DNA from: Pseudoalteromonas arctica A 37-1-2
GTDB taxonomy: Bacteria; Pseudomonadota; Gammaproteobacteria; Enterobacterales; Alteromonadaceae
Direction of reading: 5' to 3'
DNA length: 64,000 nucleotides
NCBI RefSeq assembly: GCF_000238395.3
Contig: NZ_CP011026.1
Coordinates: forward strand, 496,001 to 560,000
Below, piece by piece: positions 8,942 through 17,797 of the stretch. Position numbers and translations under genes: made by a program. The notes beneath the pieces were generated by a model. That model was not told where the DNA came from. It was given only the letters and a program-made list of their open reading frames with translations, and made no database searches. Numbering within the stretch: the first letter of the stretch is position 1; each line of letters starts with the position of its first letter.

Positions 8942-10672
8942 ATGTTTTCTTTTTCTAAAAAAATCATTACTGTTTGTGTGTTACTCGTACTTATATTAGT
9001 TGTTACGTTTTGGCTTGGTCGTTCTCATGATGTTGAGCAAGCAACCTACCAGGCTGAGCGCCAAGTTACGCAATTAAATAACTATATTGATACTGAGCTT
9101 GCTCGTTTTTCTGCTATTCCCCAGTTACTTACCTATAACTCGTTAATGATAGACTTTGTAGATGCGCAGCCACAGCACTATAACGCTATTAATAACTACC
9201 TTGCTGATATTCAACAAGCTAGCGGTGCCTCAGATATTTTTGTTCTAAATACTCAAGGCGAAGTTATTGCCAGTAGTAATTGGCAAGCAGATTATACTTT
9301 TTTAGGTAGCAACTTTGCGTTTAGACCTTATTTCAAACGTGCATTTGCAGGCGAAAAAGTAGCGTACTTTGCATTAGGCATGCGCTCTAAAGAGCGTGGT
9401 ATTTACTTTTCACAAGCAGTATATCGCGACAATAAAGCCATTGGTGTTGTTGTGTTAAAAGTGAATGTAAGTAAATTTGAGGATGACAGAGAGCTTCTAA
9501 ATACTTCAAAGGGTAGTCACTTTTTTTTGCAGCTTGCAGATGAGGTAATTGCAATGTCAGATATGCAAACGTGGCGATTAAACAGCTTCACTGAACTTGA
9601 TATAACTATGCGCAGAGATATTAAATCTCGTCGGGCTTATTTAGATCATCAGCCTTTGTATATTAAGCAGTTTCAATTTTCTAATGAAGGTATTAAACAT
9701 TTAAAAATAGATAAAAAACTTTACGTAATGTCGCAAAGACCTTTACGATATTTTAATGCCACAATGAACGTACTCGTTGATATAACAAAAGTTAATTCAG
9801 CTCAACTGCCTCGCTTATTTTGGGTATTTATTATCTGTAGCTTAGTTATTATTATTAGTTATATTTTATTAACTCGGTTTGCGGGTTATAAAAAGCTGGT
9901 GTACTCCAGACATAGCCTTGAACTTGAAGTCCTTGAGCGCACTCAGGCTTTGGAAAAAGTACAAACGGCTTTAGTGCAGTCTGCAAAGCTTGCGACAATA
10001 GGACAGCTAAGTGCAGGAATCAACCACGAAATAAACCAGCCGCTCAGTGCTATTAATACTTATTTAGCTTCGGCAAAGCGTTTATTAGCTAAAGGAAATA
10101 CTTCAGCACTTGGTGAAAGCTTAGTAGTGATTGAGGGATTAGTTAATCGAGTGCACCAAATTGTAGGTCAGTTAAAGCATTTTAGTAAACCTTCAAAAAT
10201 GCAGCTCAGACCTTACCCTCTTGCAGGGCTTGTTAATAACGCATTAATGATTTCTAGCGCGCAGTTAAAGCAAGATAACGTACAAGTAGAGCCACCTCAG
10301 TTTGATGAAACAGTCGTTGTGTGGGTCGATTCGCTTAAATTTGAACAAGTACTCGTTAATTTAATTACTAATGCTAGCCAAGCTATGAATGGTGCAATTA
10401 TTCGTAACTTAAGTTTTCAGCTGGAGTGTTTTGAAGAGCGAGTAAAACTGTCGATTTTAGATACTGGCTCTGGTATTGAGCAACATGCATTTGGTAATTT
10501 GTTTGAACCTTTTTATAGTACTAAATCAAGTAAAGGTTTAGGCCTTGGTTTATCTATATCAAAACAAATAATAGATTCGTTTAATGGTTGTTTGAGCGCG
10601 CACAATCGAGTTGAAGGCGGGGCTGAATTTATAATTAGCCTCTCTAACAGGCAGGAAAATAAAGATGATTGA
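8942..10672 (+). CDS. DctB-like sensor histidine kinase
   Basis: Membrane kinase of 576 residues. A first transmembrane helix (about residues 8-25) is followed by a periplasmic double-Cache-like sensor (about 30-290), a second helix ending near RFAGYKK, a short coiled coil, the HisKA H-box GINHEINQPLSA (phospho-His near residue 361), and the ATPase domain with DTGSGI and GLGLGLSIS. This is the DctB architecture for sensing C4-dicarboxylates. The ATG at 8942 was chosen over an upstream codon. It overlaps the regulator gene by 8 bases, indicating translational coupling. The adjacent dicarboxylate-type transporter supports the proposed ligand class; the exact ligand is inferred. Confidence 0.88.
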   Translation: MFSFSKKIITVCVLLVLILVVTFWLGRSHDVEQATYQAERQVTQLNNYIDTELARFSAIPQLLTYNSLMIDFVDAQPQHYNAINNYLADIQQASGASDIFVLNTQGEVIASSNWQADYTFLGSNFAFRPYFKRAFAGEKVAYFALGMRSKERGIYFSQAVYRDNKAIGVVVLKVNVSKFEDDRELLNTSKGSHFFLQLADEVIAMSDMQTWRLNSFTELDITMRRDIKSRRAYLDHQPLYIKQFQFSNEGIKHLKIDKKLYVMSQRPLRYFNATMNVLVDITKVNSAQLPRLFWVFIICSLVIIISYILLTRFAGYKKLVYSRHSLELEVLERTQALEKVQTALVQSAKLATIGQLSAGINHEINQPLSAINTYLASAKRLLAKGNTSALGESLVVIEGLVNRVHQIVGQLKHFSKPSKMQLRPYPLAGLVNNALMISSAQLKQDNVQVEPPQFDETVVVWVDSLKFEQVLVNLITNASQAMNGAIIRNLSFQLECFEERVKLSILDTGSGIEQHAFGNLFEPFYSTKSSKGLGLGLSISKQIIDSFNGCLSAHNRVEGGAEFIISLSNRQENKDD

Positions 10673-12029
10673 TAGCTCCCCATGTAATCACATAATAGTC
10701 ATTGATGATGAAGCAATGATCAGAGACTCTTTAAAGCAATTGCTCACTCTCGAAGGATACACCGTTGAGTGCTTTAATGACGCAAGTACCGCTCTTAGCA
10801 AACTCAATAGGCGCTTTGCTGGAGTTGTGCTGAGCGATATAAATATGCCGAACATGGATGGCTTAACGCTTTTAGAGCAAATAACGGCTTTTGATAGTGA
10901 GCTCCCTGTAATATTTTTAACTGGTTACGCTGATGTATCGATAGCAGTTAAAGCGATGCAATTAGGTGCGTATGATTTATTCGAAAAACCAGTTAACGAA
11001 CATCTTCTTGATTGCATAGCACGAGCGTGCGACAAACGAAGCCTTGTTATGGAGAACCGCGCATTAAAAGTGGCTGTACAGAAAACCTCAGCCCCAGGTG
11101 TACGCATACTAGGTGACACACCTAAAATGCAACACATGATGCACTTATTAAACACAATTATAGATACCCCAACCGATGTAATGATTGAAGGTGAAACTGG
11201 CACAGGTAAAGAACTTGTAGCGCGGTATCTACACGATCAGAGTAATCGCTCTAGCTGTAATTTTGTTGCTATTAATTGTGGCGCAGTACCAGAGCAGTTA
11301 ATAGAAAGCGAATTGTTTGGTGCAGCAAGTGGTGCCTATACAGGGGCTACTCAAAGTCGAAAAGGTAAGTTTGAATATGCACAAGGTGGTACGGTCTTTT
11401 TAGATGAAATAGAAAGCACTCCAATGGCACTGCAAGTTAAGTTATTACGCGTATTAGAAGAGCGAAAAGTAACACCTGTAGGCGATAACAAAGCAATTGA
11501 TTTAGACATCAGAATTGTTGCAGCTACAAAAGTAGACTTACTTGCGTTAGTTGAAAAGGGTGATTTTAGAGCTGATTTATACTACAGACTTAGTTTGGTT
11601 AACGTTAATATTCCGCCATTACGAGAGCGAAAAGCTGACATATTACTTTTGTTTAAACACTTTAGCTCTATTGCTGCAACTCGCTATCATAAGCCGCCGG
11701 CGGCAGTAAATTACGAAATACAACAGCGGTTAGTTGCCTATGACTGGCCTGGCAATGTGAGAGAGCTAAGAAATCAAGCAGAGCGAGCTGTATTACTTGG
11801 TGCTGAGCTTGCTTTTGCTGAAGTTAAAACACAACAATTAGGTGGCTTATCTCCCGATTTAAGCTTATCTGAAAAAGTCTCTTTTTATGAGCAGTCACTT
11901 ATTGAGTACGCGCTTGAGCAAAACCACGGCAGTATTAAAAACACCATGGAAACACTGCAAATTGCCCGTAAAACACTTTACGATAAAATGAGTAAATACA
12001 ATCTTAATAGAGATATGTTTACTGACTAA
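10665..12029 (+). CDS. DctD-like sigma-54-dependent response regulator
   Basis: NtrC-class activator of 454 residues. The receiver domain has phosphoacceptor D58 (LSDINMPNMDG), the AAA+ domain has Walker A GETGTGKE (near 175) and the sigma-54 contact loop GAYTGA (near 223, the Tyr variant of GAFTGA), and the C-terminus carries a Fis-type helix-turn-helix (about 415-445). It forms a pair with the upstream kinase. A sigma-54 promoter lies just downstream, before the porin-transporter genes, which makes those genes its likely target. Confidence 0.92.
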   Translation: MIDSSPCNHIIVIDDEAMIRDSLKQLLTLEGYTVECFNDASTALSKLNRRFAGVVLSDINMPNMDGLTLLEQITAFDSELPVIFLTGYADVSIAVKAMQLGAYDLFEKPVNEHLLDCIARACDKRSLVMENRALKVAVQKTSAPGVRILGDTPKMQHMMHLLNTIIDTPTDVMIEGETGTGKELVARYLHDQSNRSSCNFVAINCGAVPEQLIESELFGAASGAYTGATQSRKGKFEYAQGGTVFLDEIESTPMALQVKLLRVLEERKVTPVGDNKAIDLDIRIVAATKVDLLALVEKGDFRADLYYRLSLVNVNIPPLRERKADILLLFKHFSSIAATRYHKPPAAVNYEIQQRLVAYDWPGNVRELRNQAERAVLLGAELAFAEVKTQQLGGLSPDLSLSEKVSFYEQSLIEYALEQNHGSIKNTMETLQIARKTLYDKMSKYNLNRDMFTD

Positions 12030-12033
12030 ATGT

Positions 12034-12062
12034 GTGGGTTTGGTGACAAGACCCACTTTTTT
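12034..12062 (+). terminator. Terminator after the two-component genes
   Basis: GTGGGT (12034-12039) and ACCCAC (12051-12056) form the stem, followed by TTTTTT. Confidence 0.7.
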
Positions 12063-12063
12063 A

Positions 12064-12079
12064 TGTGCGGTAATTCACA
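12064..12079 (+). promoter_or_regulatory. Candidate activator-binding dyad upstream of the sigma-54 promoter
   Basis: TGTGCGGTAATTCACA is an imperfect dyad (TGTG/CACA) about 65-80 bases upstream of the -24 element, at a distance compatible with an upstream activator site. It is a single, partly symmetric site, so the support is weak. Confidence 0.3.
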
Positions 12080-12143
12080 CCCTTTTATTTAAATTAAACG
12101 ATTTATTTTAGTAAGCTATTGAAATAGATTGCTTTTATACACT

Positions 12144-12159
12144 TGGCAGTAAAGTTGCC
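12144..12159 (+). promoter_or_regulatory. Sigma-54 promoter of the porin-transporter operon
   Basis: TGGCAG-TAAAG-TTGCC has the invariant GG and GC exactly 10 bases apart, as required for sigma-54 (TGGCAC-N5-TTGCW). It lies 45 bases upstream of the porin start and just after the DctD-like activator gene. Confidence 0.8.
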
Positions 12160-12203
12160 TTATTAGCGCTACAACAAGTAGATTCTAATAATTAGGGCAC
12201 ACG

Positions 12204-13160
12204 ATGACAAAAACTACACACACCTGTATTTTATTTCTATCCTATGGTTGCTTAGCTACATTTTCACACACATCTTTTGCTGCAGAGTACGCTGTATACG
12301 GTAAAGCCGAAGTACAAATTGCCAGTACTGATACGGGCATAATGCGTTATGTCGAAGAGGGTACTCAAATTGAAGCGCCATACTCGCGTATTGGTATTAA
12401 GGGCGATCATAAACTTAACGAATATTTAAGTGCAGTTTTTAAATATGAGGTACAAGTTAAAGGTTTTGAAGAAGATGATACGCAAGAGCCTTTTACTGCA
12501 CGTAATACTTATTTAGGTTTAAAAGGTGCTTTTGGTGAAGTTGTTGTAGGTCGTAACGACACTCGTTTTAAATATTCTGAAGGTAAACTCGATAACTTTA
12601 ACGAAACGCAGGCAGATATAGCGCAGGTTATTGCAGGTCAAGACCGCCTCGGTGACACAATAACTTACACCTCAAACTATTGGCATAATACGCAGTTTTC
12701 ATTTACTTATGCGCCAAAAGATGACAATAAAGACGATAAAGCAGGTTTTGCTGCTACGCTTATTTATGGTGATCGTAATTTAAATAATACGCCATATTAC
12801 TTATCGTTAAGCCATGTTGATTCACTTAATAATATTACTGCAAGCAGAATTGCCGGTGTTTATAAGTTCGAACAATTACAGTTAGGTGCGCTGTACCAGC
12901 ATTCAGAATCAGTAGATGGCACAAAGTCGGGCAATGGTTACGTATTAAGTGCCAGTTATACACTTGATAAGTGGGTGCCAAAAATTCAGTTTGCAAAGGA
13001 TGACTCAACACTTCGTCAAGCATCTGAGGCAACGCAATGGAGCACAGGCCTTGATTATGTATTTGATAAGCAAACTACAGCTTACCTTTTATATACCGAT
13101 CTTAATTTAGAAGAACAAGACGACAGCAGTGTTGCGCTTGGCCTTAAATATAAATTTTAG
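12204..13160 (+). CDS. Outer-membrane porin (general porin type)
   Basis: A 318-residue beta-barrel porin. A signal peptide ends at about residue 26 (SFAAEYAVYGK), the mature N-terminus has the typical 'YGKAEV' strand, 'YSRIGIKGDHKL' and 'GEVVVGRND' are porin-family turns, and the chain ends in an aromatic residue (YKF), the BAM recognition signal. It is the first gene after the sigma-54 promoter and 8 bases ahead of a DASS transporter. It probably gives organic acids access to the periplasm; substrate selectivity is inferred from context only. Confidence 0.85.
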   Translation: MTKTTHTCILFLSYGCLATFSHTSFAAEYAVYGKAEVQIASTDTGIMRYVEEGTQIEAPYSRIGIKGDHKLNEYLSAVFKYEVQVKGFEEDDTQEPFTARNTYLGLKGAFGEVVVGRNDTRFKYSEGKLDNFNETQADIAQVIAGQDRLGDTITYTSNYWHNTQFSFTYAPKDDNKDDKAGFAATLIYGDRNLNNTPYYLSLSHVDSLNNITASRIAGVYKFEQLQLGALYQHSESVDGTKSGNGYVLSASYTLDKWVPKIQFAKDDSTLRQASEATQWSTGLDYVFDKQTTAYLLYTDLNLEEQDDSSVALGLKYKF

Positions 13161-13168
13161 GAAAAGTA

Positions 13169-14644
13169 ATGACTCAACAAATTTTAAAAAACAATTCTCC
13201 TAAAAAACAGAGTATGCAATGGTTTTGGCTATTACTGGGCCCAAGCGTTATGTTGCTTACCTGTCTAGTAAGCCCACCTGAGGGTATGTCGGTTGCTGCA
13301 TTTAAAACAGCAGGCTTAGCATTTTGGATGGCATCGTGGTGGGTAAGTGAAGTAGTGCCAATTCCAGCAACAGCTTTGCTCCCTTTGGTAATATCACCAC
13401 TTGCTGATATAGAAGCCATAAAAAGTGTGGCTGCACCGTATGCACACCCGCTAATATTTTTATTTTTAGGCGGATTTTTAATCTCTATCGCTATGGAGCG
13501 ATGGGGCTTACATAAACGTATAGCGCTTAGCACCATGTTATATGCGGGTAAAAAGCCAAGTTTACAAATTTTAGCAATGATGCTTGTAACTGCTTTTTTG
13601 TCGATGTGGATGTCTAATACCGCAACAGCCGTAATGATGCTACCTATTGCACTTTCAATTACCAATTTGGTTAAGCAATCAGACCCAAGTAATGAAGGGT
13701 TTGGCAAAGCATTGCTACTATCAATTGCTTATGGTGCAAGCATTGGTGGTATTGCTACTTTAATTGGTACACCGCCTAATGCATTAATGGCTGCATACCT
13801 ATCTGACAGTTACCAAATTGAAATAGGCTTTGCTCAGTGGATGATTGTAGGCGTACCACTGTCTTTAAGTATGCTTATCATTAGTTGGGTTTGGCTTACC
13901 AAATTTGCGTATAAAGTAGATGCTAATGTTAAAAACGATCAAAAAATTGATACAAAAGCGGTGTTTTCAACGCAGCTAAAAAACCTAGGTATAATGCAAC
14001 GTGCCGAAAAAGGCGTGTTATTTGTGTTTGTTTTAGCAGCACTGTGTTGGATATTTAGACCTATACTTGGCGACATAACAGGGCTTAAAATTTCTGATAC
14101 GGGTATTGCGATTGCCGCCGCATTATTACTATTTGTTTTGCCTGCAAACAAAGGCAGTGACGAACGTATTCTTGATTGGGAAAGCGCAGCTAAAGTGCCG
14201 TGGGGCGTTTTATTATTATTTGGTGGCGGGCTTACACTTGCATCTCAAATTAAGTCATCAGGGCTTGCTGAATTTATTGCTCACCTAATTGAAGGCGCTA
14301 GTGCCATTCCACTTGTTATGAGTGTACTTGTTGTAGTGGCATTAATTACATTTTTAACTGAGATCACTAGCAATACAGCGACTGCAGCTGGCTTTCTTCC
14401 TTTGTTAGGACCCGTCGCAGAGTCTATAACAGGTTCGCCTTTGGTTTGGGTTATTCCTGCAGCTATAGCGTGTAGTTGTGCGTTTATGATGCCGGTAGCG
14501 ACACCACCAAACGCTATTGTGTTTGGCTCAGGGCAAATACAAATGCGCGACATGATAAGAGCCGGCTTTGTGCTAAATATTGTCGCCATTGTATTAATTA
14601 CGCTAGTGACAATGACTATCGCAGCGCAAGTATTTGGCTTTTAA
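13169..14644 (+). CDS. DASS/SLC13 family Na+-coupled dicarboxylate transporter
   Basis: A 491-residue polytopic inner-membrane protein with two inverted-repeat Ser-Asn-Thr motifs (MSNTATA near residue 148 and TSNTATA near 399) that bind substrate and sodium in VcINDY-type transporters. GTPPNA and ATPPNA loops are also conserved. It is co-transcribed with the porin from the sigma-54 promoter and sits beside the DctBD-like system, so C4-dicarboxylate uptake (succinate, fumarate, malate) is the best assignment. Sulfate or citrate is less likely. Confidence 0.88.
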   Translation: MTQQILKNNSPKKQSMQWFWLLLGPSVMLLTCLVSPPEGMSVAAFKTAGLAFWMASWWVSEVVPIPATALLPLVISPLADIEAIKSVAAPYAHPLIFLFLGGFLISIAMERWGLHKRIALSTMLYAGKKPSLQILAMMLVTAFLSMWMSNTATAVMMLPIALSITNLVKQSDPSNEGFGKALLLSIAYGASIGGIATLIGTPPNALMAAYLSDSYQIEIGFAQWMIVGVPLSLSMLIISWVWLTKFAYKVDANVKNDQKIDTKAVFSTQLKNLGIMQRAEKGVLFVFVLAALCWIFRPILGDITGLKISDTGIAIAAALLLFVLPANKGSDERILDWESAAKVPWGVLLLFGGGLTLASQIKSSGLAEFIAHLIEGASAIPLVMSVLVVVALITFLTEITSNTATAAGFLPLLGPVAESITGSPLVWVIPAAIACSCAFMMPVATPPNAIVFGSGQIQMRDMIRAGFVLNIVAIVLITLVTMTIAAQVFGF

Positions 14645-14669
14645 AGCTATACTAAATTAGTTCCAACCA

Positions 14670-14712
14670 GTAGCTTTGTTTATATTTACAGTTTTAAACA
14701 AAGCTACTCTTT
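14670..14712 (+). terminator. Terminator after the DASS transporter
   Basis: GTAGCTTTGTTTA (14670-14682) and TAAACAAAGCTAC (14695-14707) form a 13-bp perfect stem, followed by a short T-rich stretch. Confidence 0.7.
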
Positions 14713-14822
14713 ATACTTATTTATATTGCTCAAGAAGCTCTTTTTTAGATAATTAGTGTTATTGCTCGAAAAACAGAACAAGGTTATAGTCTGCGGTAAC
14801 TTTAAAAATTGAGTAATCTATT

Positions 14823-16241
14823 TTGAGCACCGACACATCACAGGCAATGCCTTTAATTCCCCAATTTGATGAATTGCAAAAAAGCTTTCTCGAAACACCT
14901 TACTTGCCAATTGATAAACGTCTCGTTTTATTAAAAAAACTCCGTGTACGTATTGTTGAACTTGAGCAAGAGCTAGTGGATGCTGCTTCAAAAGACTTTG
15001 GTTACAGAACCGCTTTCGATACTCTACTTGGCGATATATTGCCTACGGTTCAAACACTCGCGCACATTATCAAAAAGCTACCAAAATGGGCAAAGCCAAG
15101 TAATCGCTCTGTAGGTTTAAGTTTGTGGCCTTCAAAAGTAAGTGTTAATTACCAACCTAAAGGTGTGGTTGGTATTATTGCACCGTGGAATTACCCCATT
15201 CAGTTAGCGTTAGTACCTGTGCTTACCGCCATAGCTGCTGGTAATAGAGTTATGCTCAAATTAAGCGAGTTTACACCTCACACAAACGTCGTTATCGAAA
15301 AAATATTTAAAGACGACATGCAAGCGCATTGCAAAATAATACAAGGCGGTAGCGACGTAGCCGCGCAGTTTTCATCACTGCCATTTGCTCATTTATTATT
15401 TACGGGGTCATCGGCCGTTGGTAAATTAGTAATGGCGTCAGCGAGTCGTAATTTAACACCAGTAACGCTCGAACTCGGTGGTAAATCGCCAGTTATTATT
15501 ACGCAAAATGCCGATATTAAAAAAGCGGCGCAAGCTTTACTGTTTGGAAAAATGGCCAACGCAGGGCAAATATGCGTTGCTCCCGACTACGTATTTGTAC
15601 CTAAAGAGCTTGAGCATCAGTTGGTTCAGCAATTATGCGAGCTTTATAAAAAGCACTTTAAAGACGGTGTTGAAGGTAAAAACTTAACTTCTATTATTAG
15701 CGATGCACACTATAAACGTTTAGCAACCTATTTAGAGCAAGCACAAGAGCTTGGCGCAAACATTATTAAGCCACTTGAGCAAAACCAGCAAGATGAGCAA
15801 AAACATCGTATGGGGCTGCACTTAGTGACTCAAGTTACTGACGAAATGCAGCTTATGCAAGATGAGTTATTTGGCCCAATACTACCAATAATGAGCTATG
15901 ACAAGCTCGACAGCGCAATTGACTATATTAAAGCCCATCACCACCCGTTAGCGCTTTATATTTTAGGGCAAGATAAGCACGCTCAAGAATACATTATGAA
16001 GCAAACAATCAGTGGCACTGTAGCGATAAACGATACGTTAGTGCAAGTAACTGCTGACGATGCCCCTTTTGGTGGTGTAGGGCATTCAGGAATGGGGCAT
16101 TATCATGGCATAGAAGGGTTTTTAACGTTTAGCCATGCTAAAAATACGTTAGTATCGGGCTCGTTTAATCCTCGTATTGTTATGCTGCTAAAACAAAGCA
16201 AACTTCTTATTAAGCTACTAAAGTGGCTTTACATAAAATAA
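14823..16241 (+). CDS. Coniferyl-aldehyde-dehydrogenase-like ALDH
   Basis: A 472-residue NAD(P)-dependent aldehyde dehydrogenase. The cofactor segment IIAPWNYP (near residue 120), the general-base Glu in LELGGKSP (near 219) and the catalytic Cys in GQICVAPDYVF (near 253) are all present. The C-terminal extension with hydrophobic and basic residues (LLIKLLKWLYIK) resembles the CalB/fatty-aldehyde group and could peripherally anchor it to the membrane. A TTG at 14823 gives the full N-terminus; the next in-frame ATG (14847) would remove eight residues. It oxidises aldehydes to acids; the substrate is unknown. Confidence 0.85.
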   Translation: MSTDTSQAMPLIPQFDELQKSFLETPYLPIDKRLVLLKKLRVRIVELEQELVDAASKDFGYRTAFDTLLGDILPTVQTLAHIIKKLPKWAKPSNRSVGLSLWPSKVSVNYQPKGVVGIIAPWNYPIQLALVPVLTAIAAGNRVMLKLSEFTPHTNVVIEKIFKDDMQAHCKIIQGGSDVAAQFSSLPFAHLLFTGSSAVGKLVMASASRNLTPVTLELGGKSPVIITQNADIKKAAQALLFGKMANAGQICVAPDYVFVPKELEHQLVQQLCELYKKHFKDGVEGKNLTSIISDAHYKRLATYLEQAQELGANIIKPLEQNQQDEQKHRMGLHLVTQVTDEMQLMQDELFGPILPIMSYDKLDSAIDYIKAHHHPLALYILGQDKHAQEYIMKQTISGTVAINDTLVQVTADDAPFGGVGHSGMGHYHGIEGFLTFSHAKNTLVSGSFNPRIVMLLKQSKLLIKLLKWLYIK

Positions 16242-16297
16242 GAGTATGTTGATTTTGTAAAGTTGAATAGATTTTGAACTTGCTAAATCAAGATATT

Positions 16298-16334
16298 AAA
16301 AAGGCTGAATTACGTTATGTAATTCAGCCTTTTT
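16298..16334. terminator. Bidirectional terminator
   Basis: A 16-bp perfect stem (AAAAAGGCTGAATTAC and its complement) with a 5-base loop and A/T tails on both sides lies between the convergent ALDH and Sel1 genes, so it can serve both. Confidence 0.9.
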
Positions 16335-16384
16335 AAATTAGTTTCAAACTAAGGTCTTAAACTCTTAAACTTTAAAATAAGACT

Positions 16385-17110
16385 TTAAAATAAGCGACCT
16401 TCGCCAGCATAAGTACCCACTTGTATTTTTGCATAAATAGCATCGGCTTTTTCTTTAGCTTCTTCAATTTCTTTAGGCAGCATTTTACGCTCATCAAGTT
16501 TGCGGCTATGACTCGCTTGCATATTGCCGTTGTACTCAGCGATAGTATTCCAAATGTATGACTTTTCTAAATCTTTTGGCATACCTAGCCCTTCAAAATA
16601 CATGAGGGCTAAATTGAATTGTGCTAAAGAGTAATTGTTTGCAGCTGCTTTTTCGTACCAGTTGCGTGCCGCTTCATAATCTCGTGTAACGCCCACGCCA
16701 TTGGAATACATTACACCTAAATTAAACTGAGCCGCAGGCAGGTTTTTATTGGCTGCTTTTTCAAATAAGGTAACAGCCATTTGGTGATCAAGCTTTACGC
16801 CTTTACCTTCGTCGTATAAAACAGCTAACGCAAACATTGAATCCGGATGGTTCTTTTTAACGCCTTGTTGATAAAGCGCAGCTGCTTTGCGGTAATCGCG
16901 TGTTACACCGTATCCACCTTCGTATAATTTAGCTAGTTCGTAAATTCCTGGCGCAAAACCTTTATCGGCAAGGTATTGAAATTCTTTTAGGGCGACTGCA
17001 AATTCACCTTCGTTAGCTGCTCTTATGCCATCTTCTAATGTTGCATGAGCGAAAGGGCTGGCAAGTAAAACGCCAGCAAGAACGAGTGCTTTCAAATTAA
17101 ACTGTGACAT
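16385..17110 (-). CDS. Sel1-like repeat protein, periplasmic
   Basis: A 241-residue protein with a signal peptide (cleavage after AHA, residue 23) and about four consecutive Sel1 repeats (about residues 50-195), recognisable by G-x-G-V-x-x-D-Y/H-x-x-A. Sel1 repeats form alpha-solenoid scaffolds for protein contacts. The last part (DERKMLPKEIEEAKEKADAI) is a charged helix. It is transcribed alone, convergent with the ALDH. The partner is unknown. Confidence 0.85.
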   Translation of the reverse strand: MSQFNLKALVLAGVLLASPFAHATLEDGIRAANEGEFAVALKEFQYLADKGFAPGIYELAKLYEGGYGVTRDYRKAAALYQQGVKKNHPDSMFALAVLYDEGKGVKLDHQMAVTLFEKAANKNLPAAQFNLGVMYSNGVGVTRDYEAARNWYEKAAANNYSLAQFNLALMYFEGLGMPKDLEKSYIWNTIAEYNGNMQASHSRKLDERKMLPKEIEEAKEKADAIYAKIQVGTYAGEGRLF

Positions 17111-17338
17111 ATTAATGTCTCCAATTAGTAATAGTTACGATAGGTTTTAGGGCCAGTATATCTTGCCGCGATTAAATAGCGTCTAAATAGAACAAGTTTT
17201 AATCCCGAAAGGTAAACAGACTTTAGTTAAATGCTAAATTATTAAATTTTTGCACTATTTGGGCATTTCAAACGTTTAATACTCAATGCATTTAAGTAGA
17301 GACTAAATCGGTTATTATAAATAGATGCAAAAAAGGGT

Positions 17339-17522
17339 GCCTACTGTTATGTTTTACGCCAGCTTTAGCGTAAACGCAAGGCGATACCTTATCAGATCGT
17401 GCGTATAAAATGTAAATAACAGCGCGGTGGACTTTTAAGGTAAGTAAACGAGTTTAAGAAGTGTAAGATACAGATTTTATAGAAAATTTAAAGAAATAAA
17501 AAAAGCCCGTTAGGGCTTTTTT
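17339..17522 (+). ncRNA. Candidate structured small RNA with terminator
   Basis: A long-range pairing CTGTTAT (17344-17350) with ATAACAG (17416-17422) encloses an inner stem GTTTTACGC/GCGTAAAC (17351-17375). A strong terminator follows (AAAAAAGCCC, loop GTTA, GGGCTTTTTT at 17498-17522). A weak -10 (TATAAA, 17316-17321) lies just upstream. It does not match 6S, tmRNA, RNase P, 4.5S or Spot 42 as I know them. The terminator could instead belong to an unseen transcript. Confidence 0.3.
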
Positions 17523-17738
17523 GAGTCATATTAACCGTCACTAATATGAGCAATGTAGCAAGTAAATGTGATATTTGATGTTATTACTTGGGTCGAGTAA
17601 GTAATAACACGAAGCGGCACGCTCTTCTTTTAATGTGTCAGCATCCTTGCTGAATATTCTTCCGTAGGCACTGAGGTCGTTACACTGTGTTTGTGCGAAC
17701 GATTATCAGTTAGATCTAAGTGCAAGTCAATACTTAAA

Positions 17739-17753
17739 TGATAATTATTATCA
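17739..17753 (+). promoter_or_regulatory. Fur box (7-1-7 palindrome)
   Basis: TGATAATTATTATCA is an exact match to the minimal 7-1-7 Fur recognition sequence TGATAATnATTATCA. It lies 45 bases upstream of the lipoprotein gene and just before a -10-like TACAAT (17773-17778), in a position to repress under iron sufficiency. Confidence 0.75.
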
Positions 17754-17797
17754 AATGAGTTTTGAGCTTCGCTACAATATAAATAATAGAGAAAGTT

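Larger units (their letters stand above)
17111..17797. other. 687-bp intergenic region
   Basis: No convincing reading frame was found. It contains a possible structured RNA ending in a terminator (17339-17522), dyads CATATTA/TAATATG (17527-17548) and GTTATTACTT/AAGTAATAAC (17580-17608), a small TCAGCA/TGCTGA hairpin, and a Fur box near the right end. Confidence 0.6.

Noticed and set aside
12835..13032. Minus-strand frame within the porin gene
   Set aside because: It is a shadow of the porin coding strand with no translation signal and no domain.
17498..17522. Terminator of the Sel1 gene
   Set aside because: It lies upstream of the Sel1 start (which is on the minus strand), so it cannot end that transcript.
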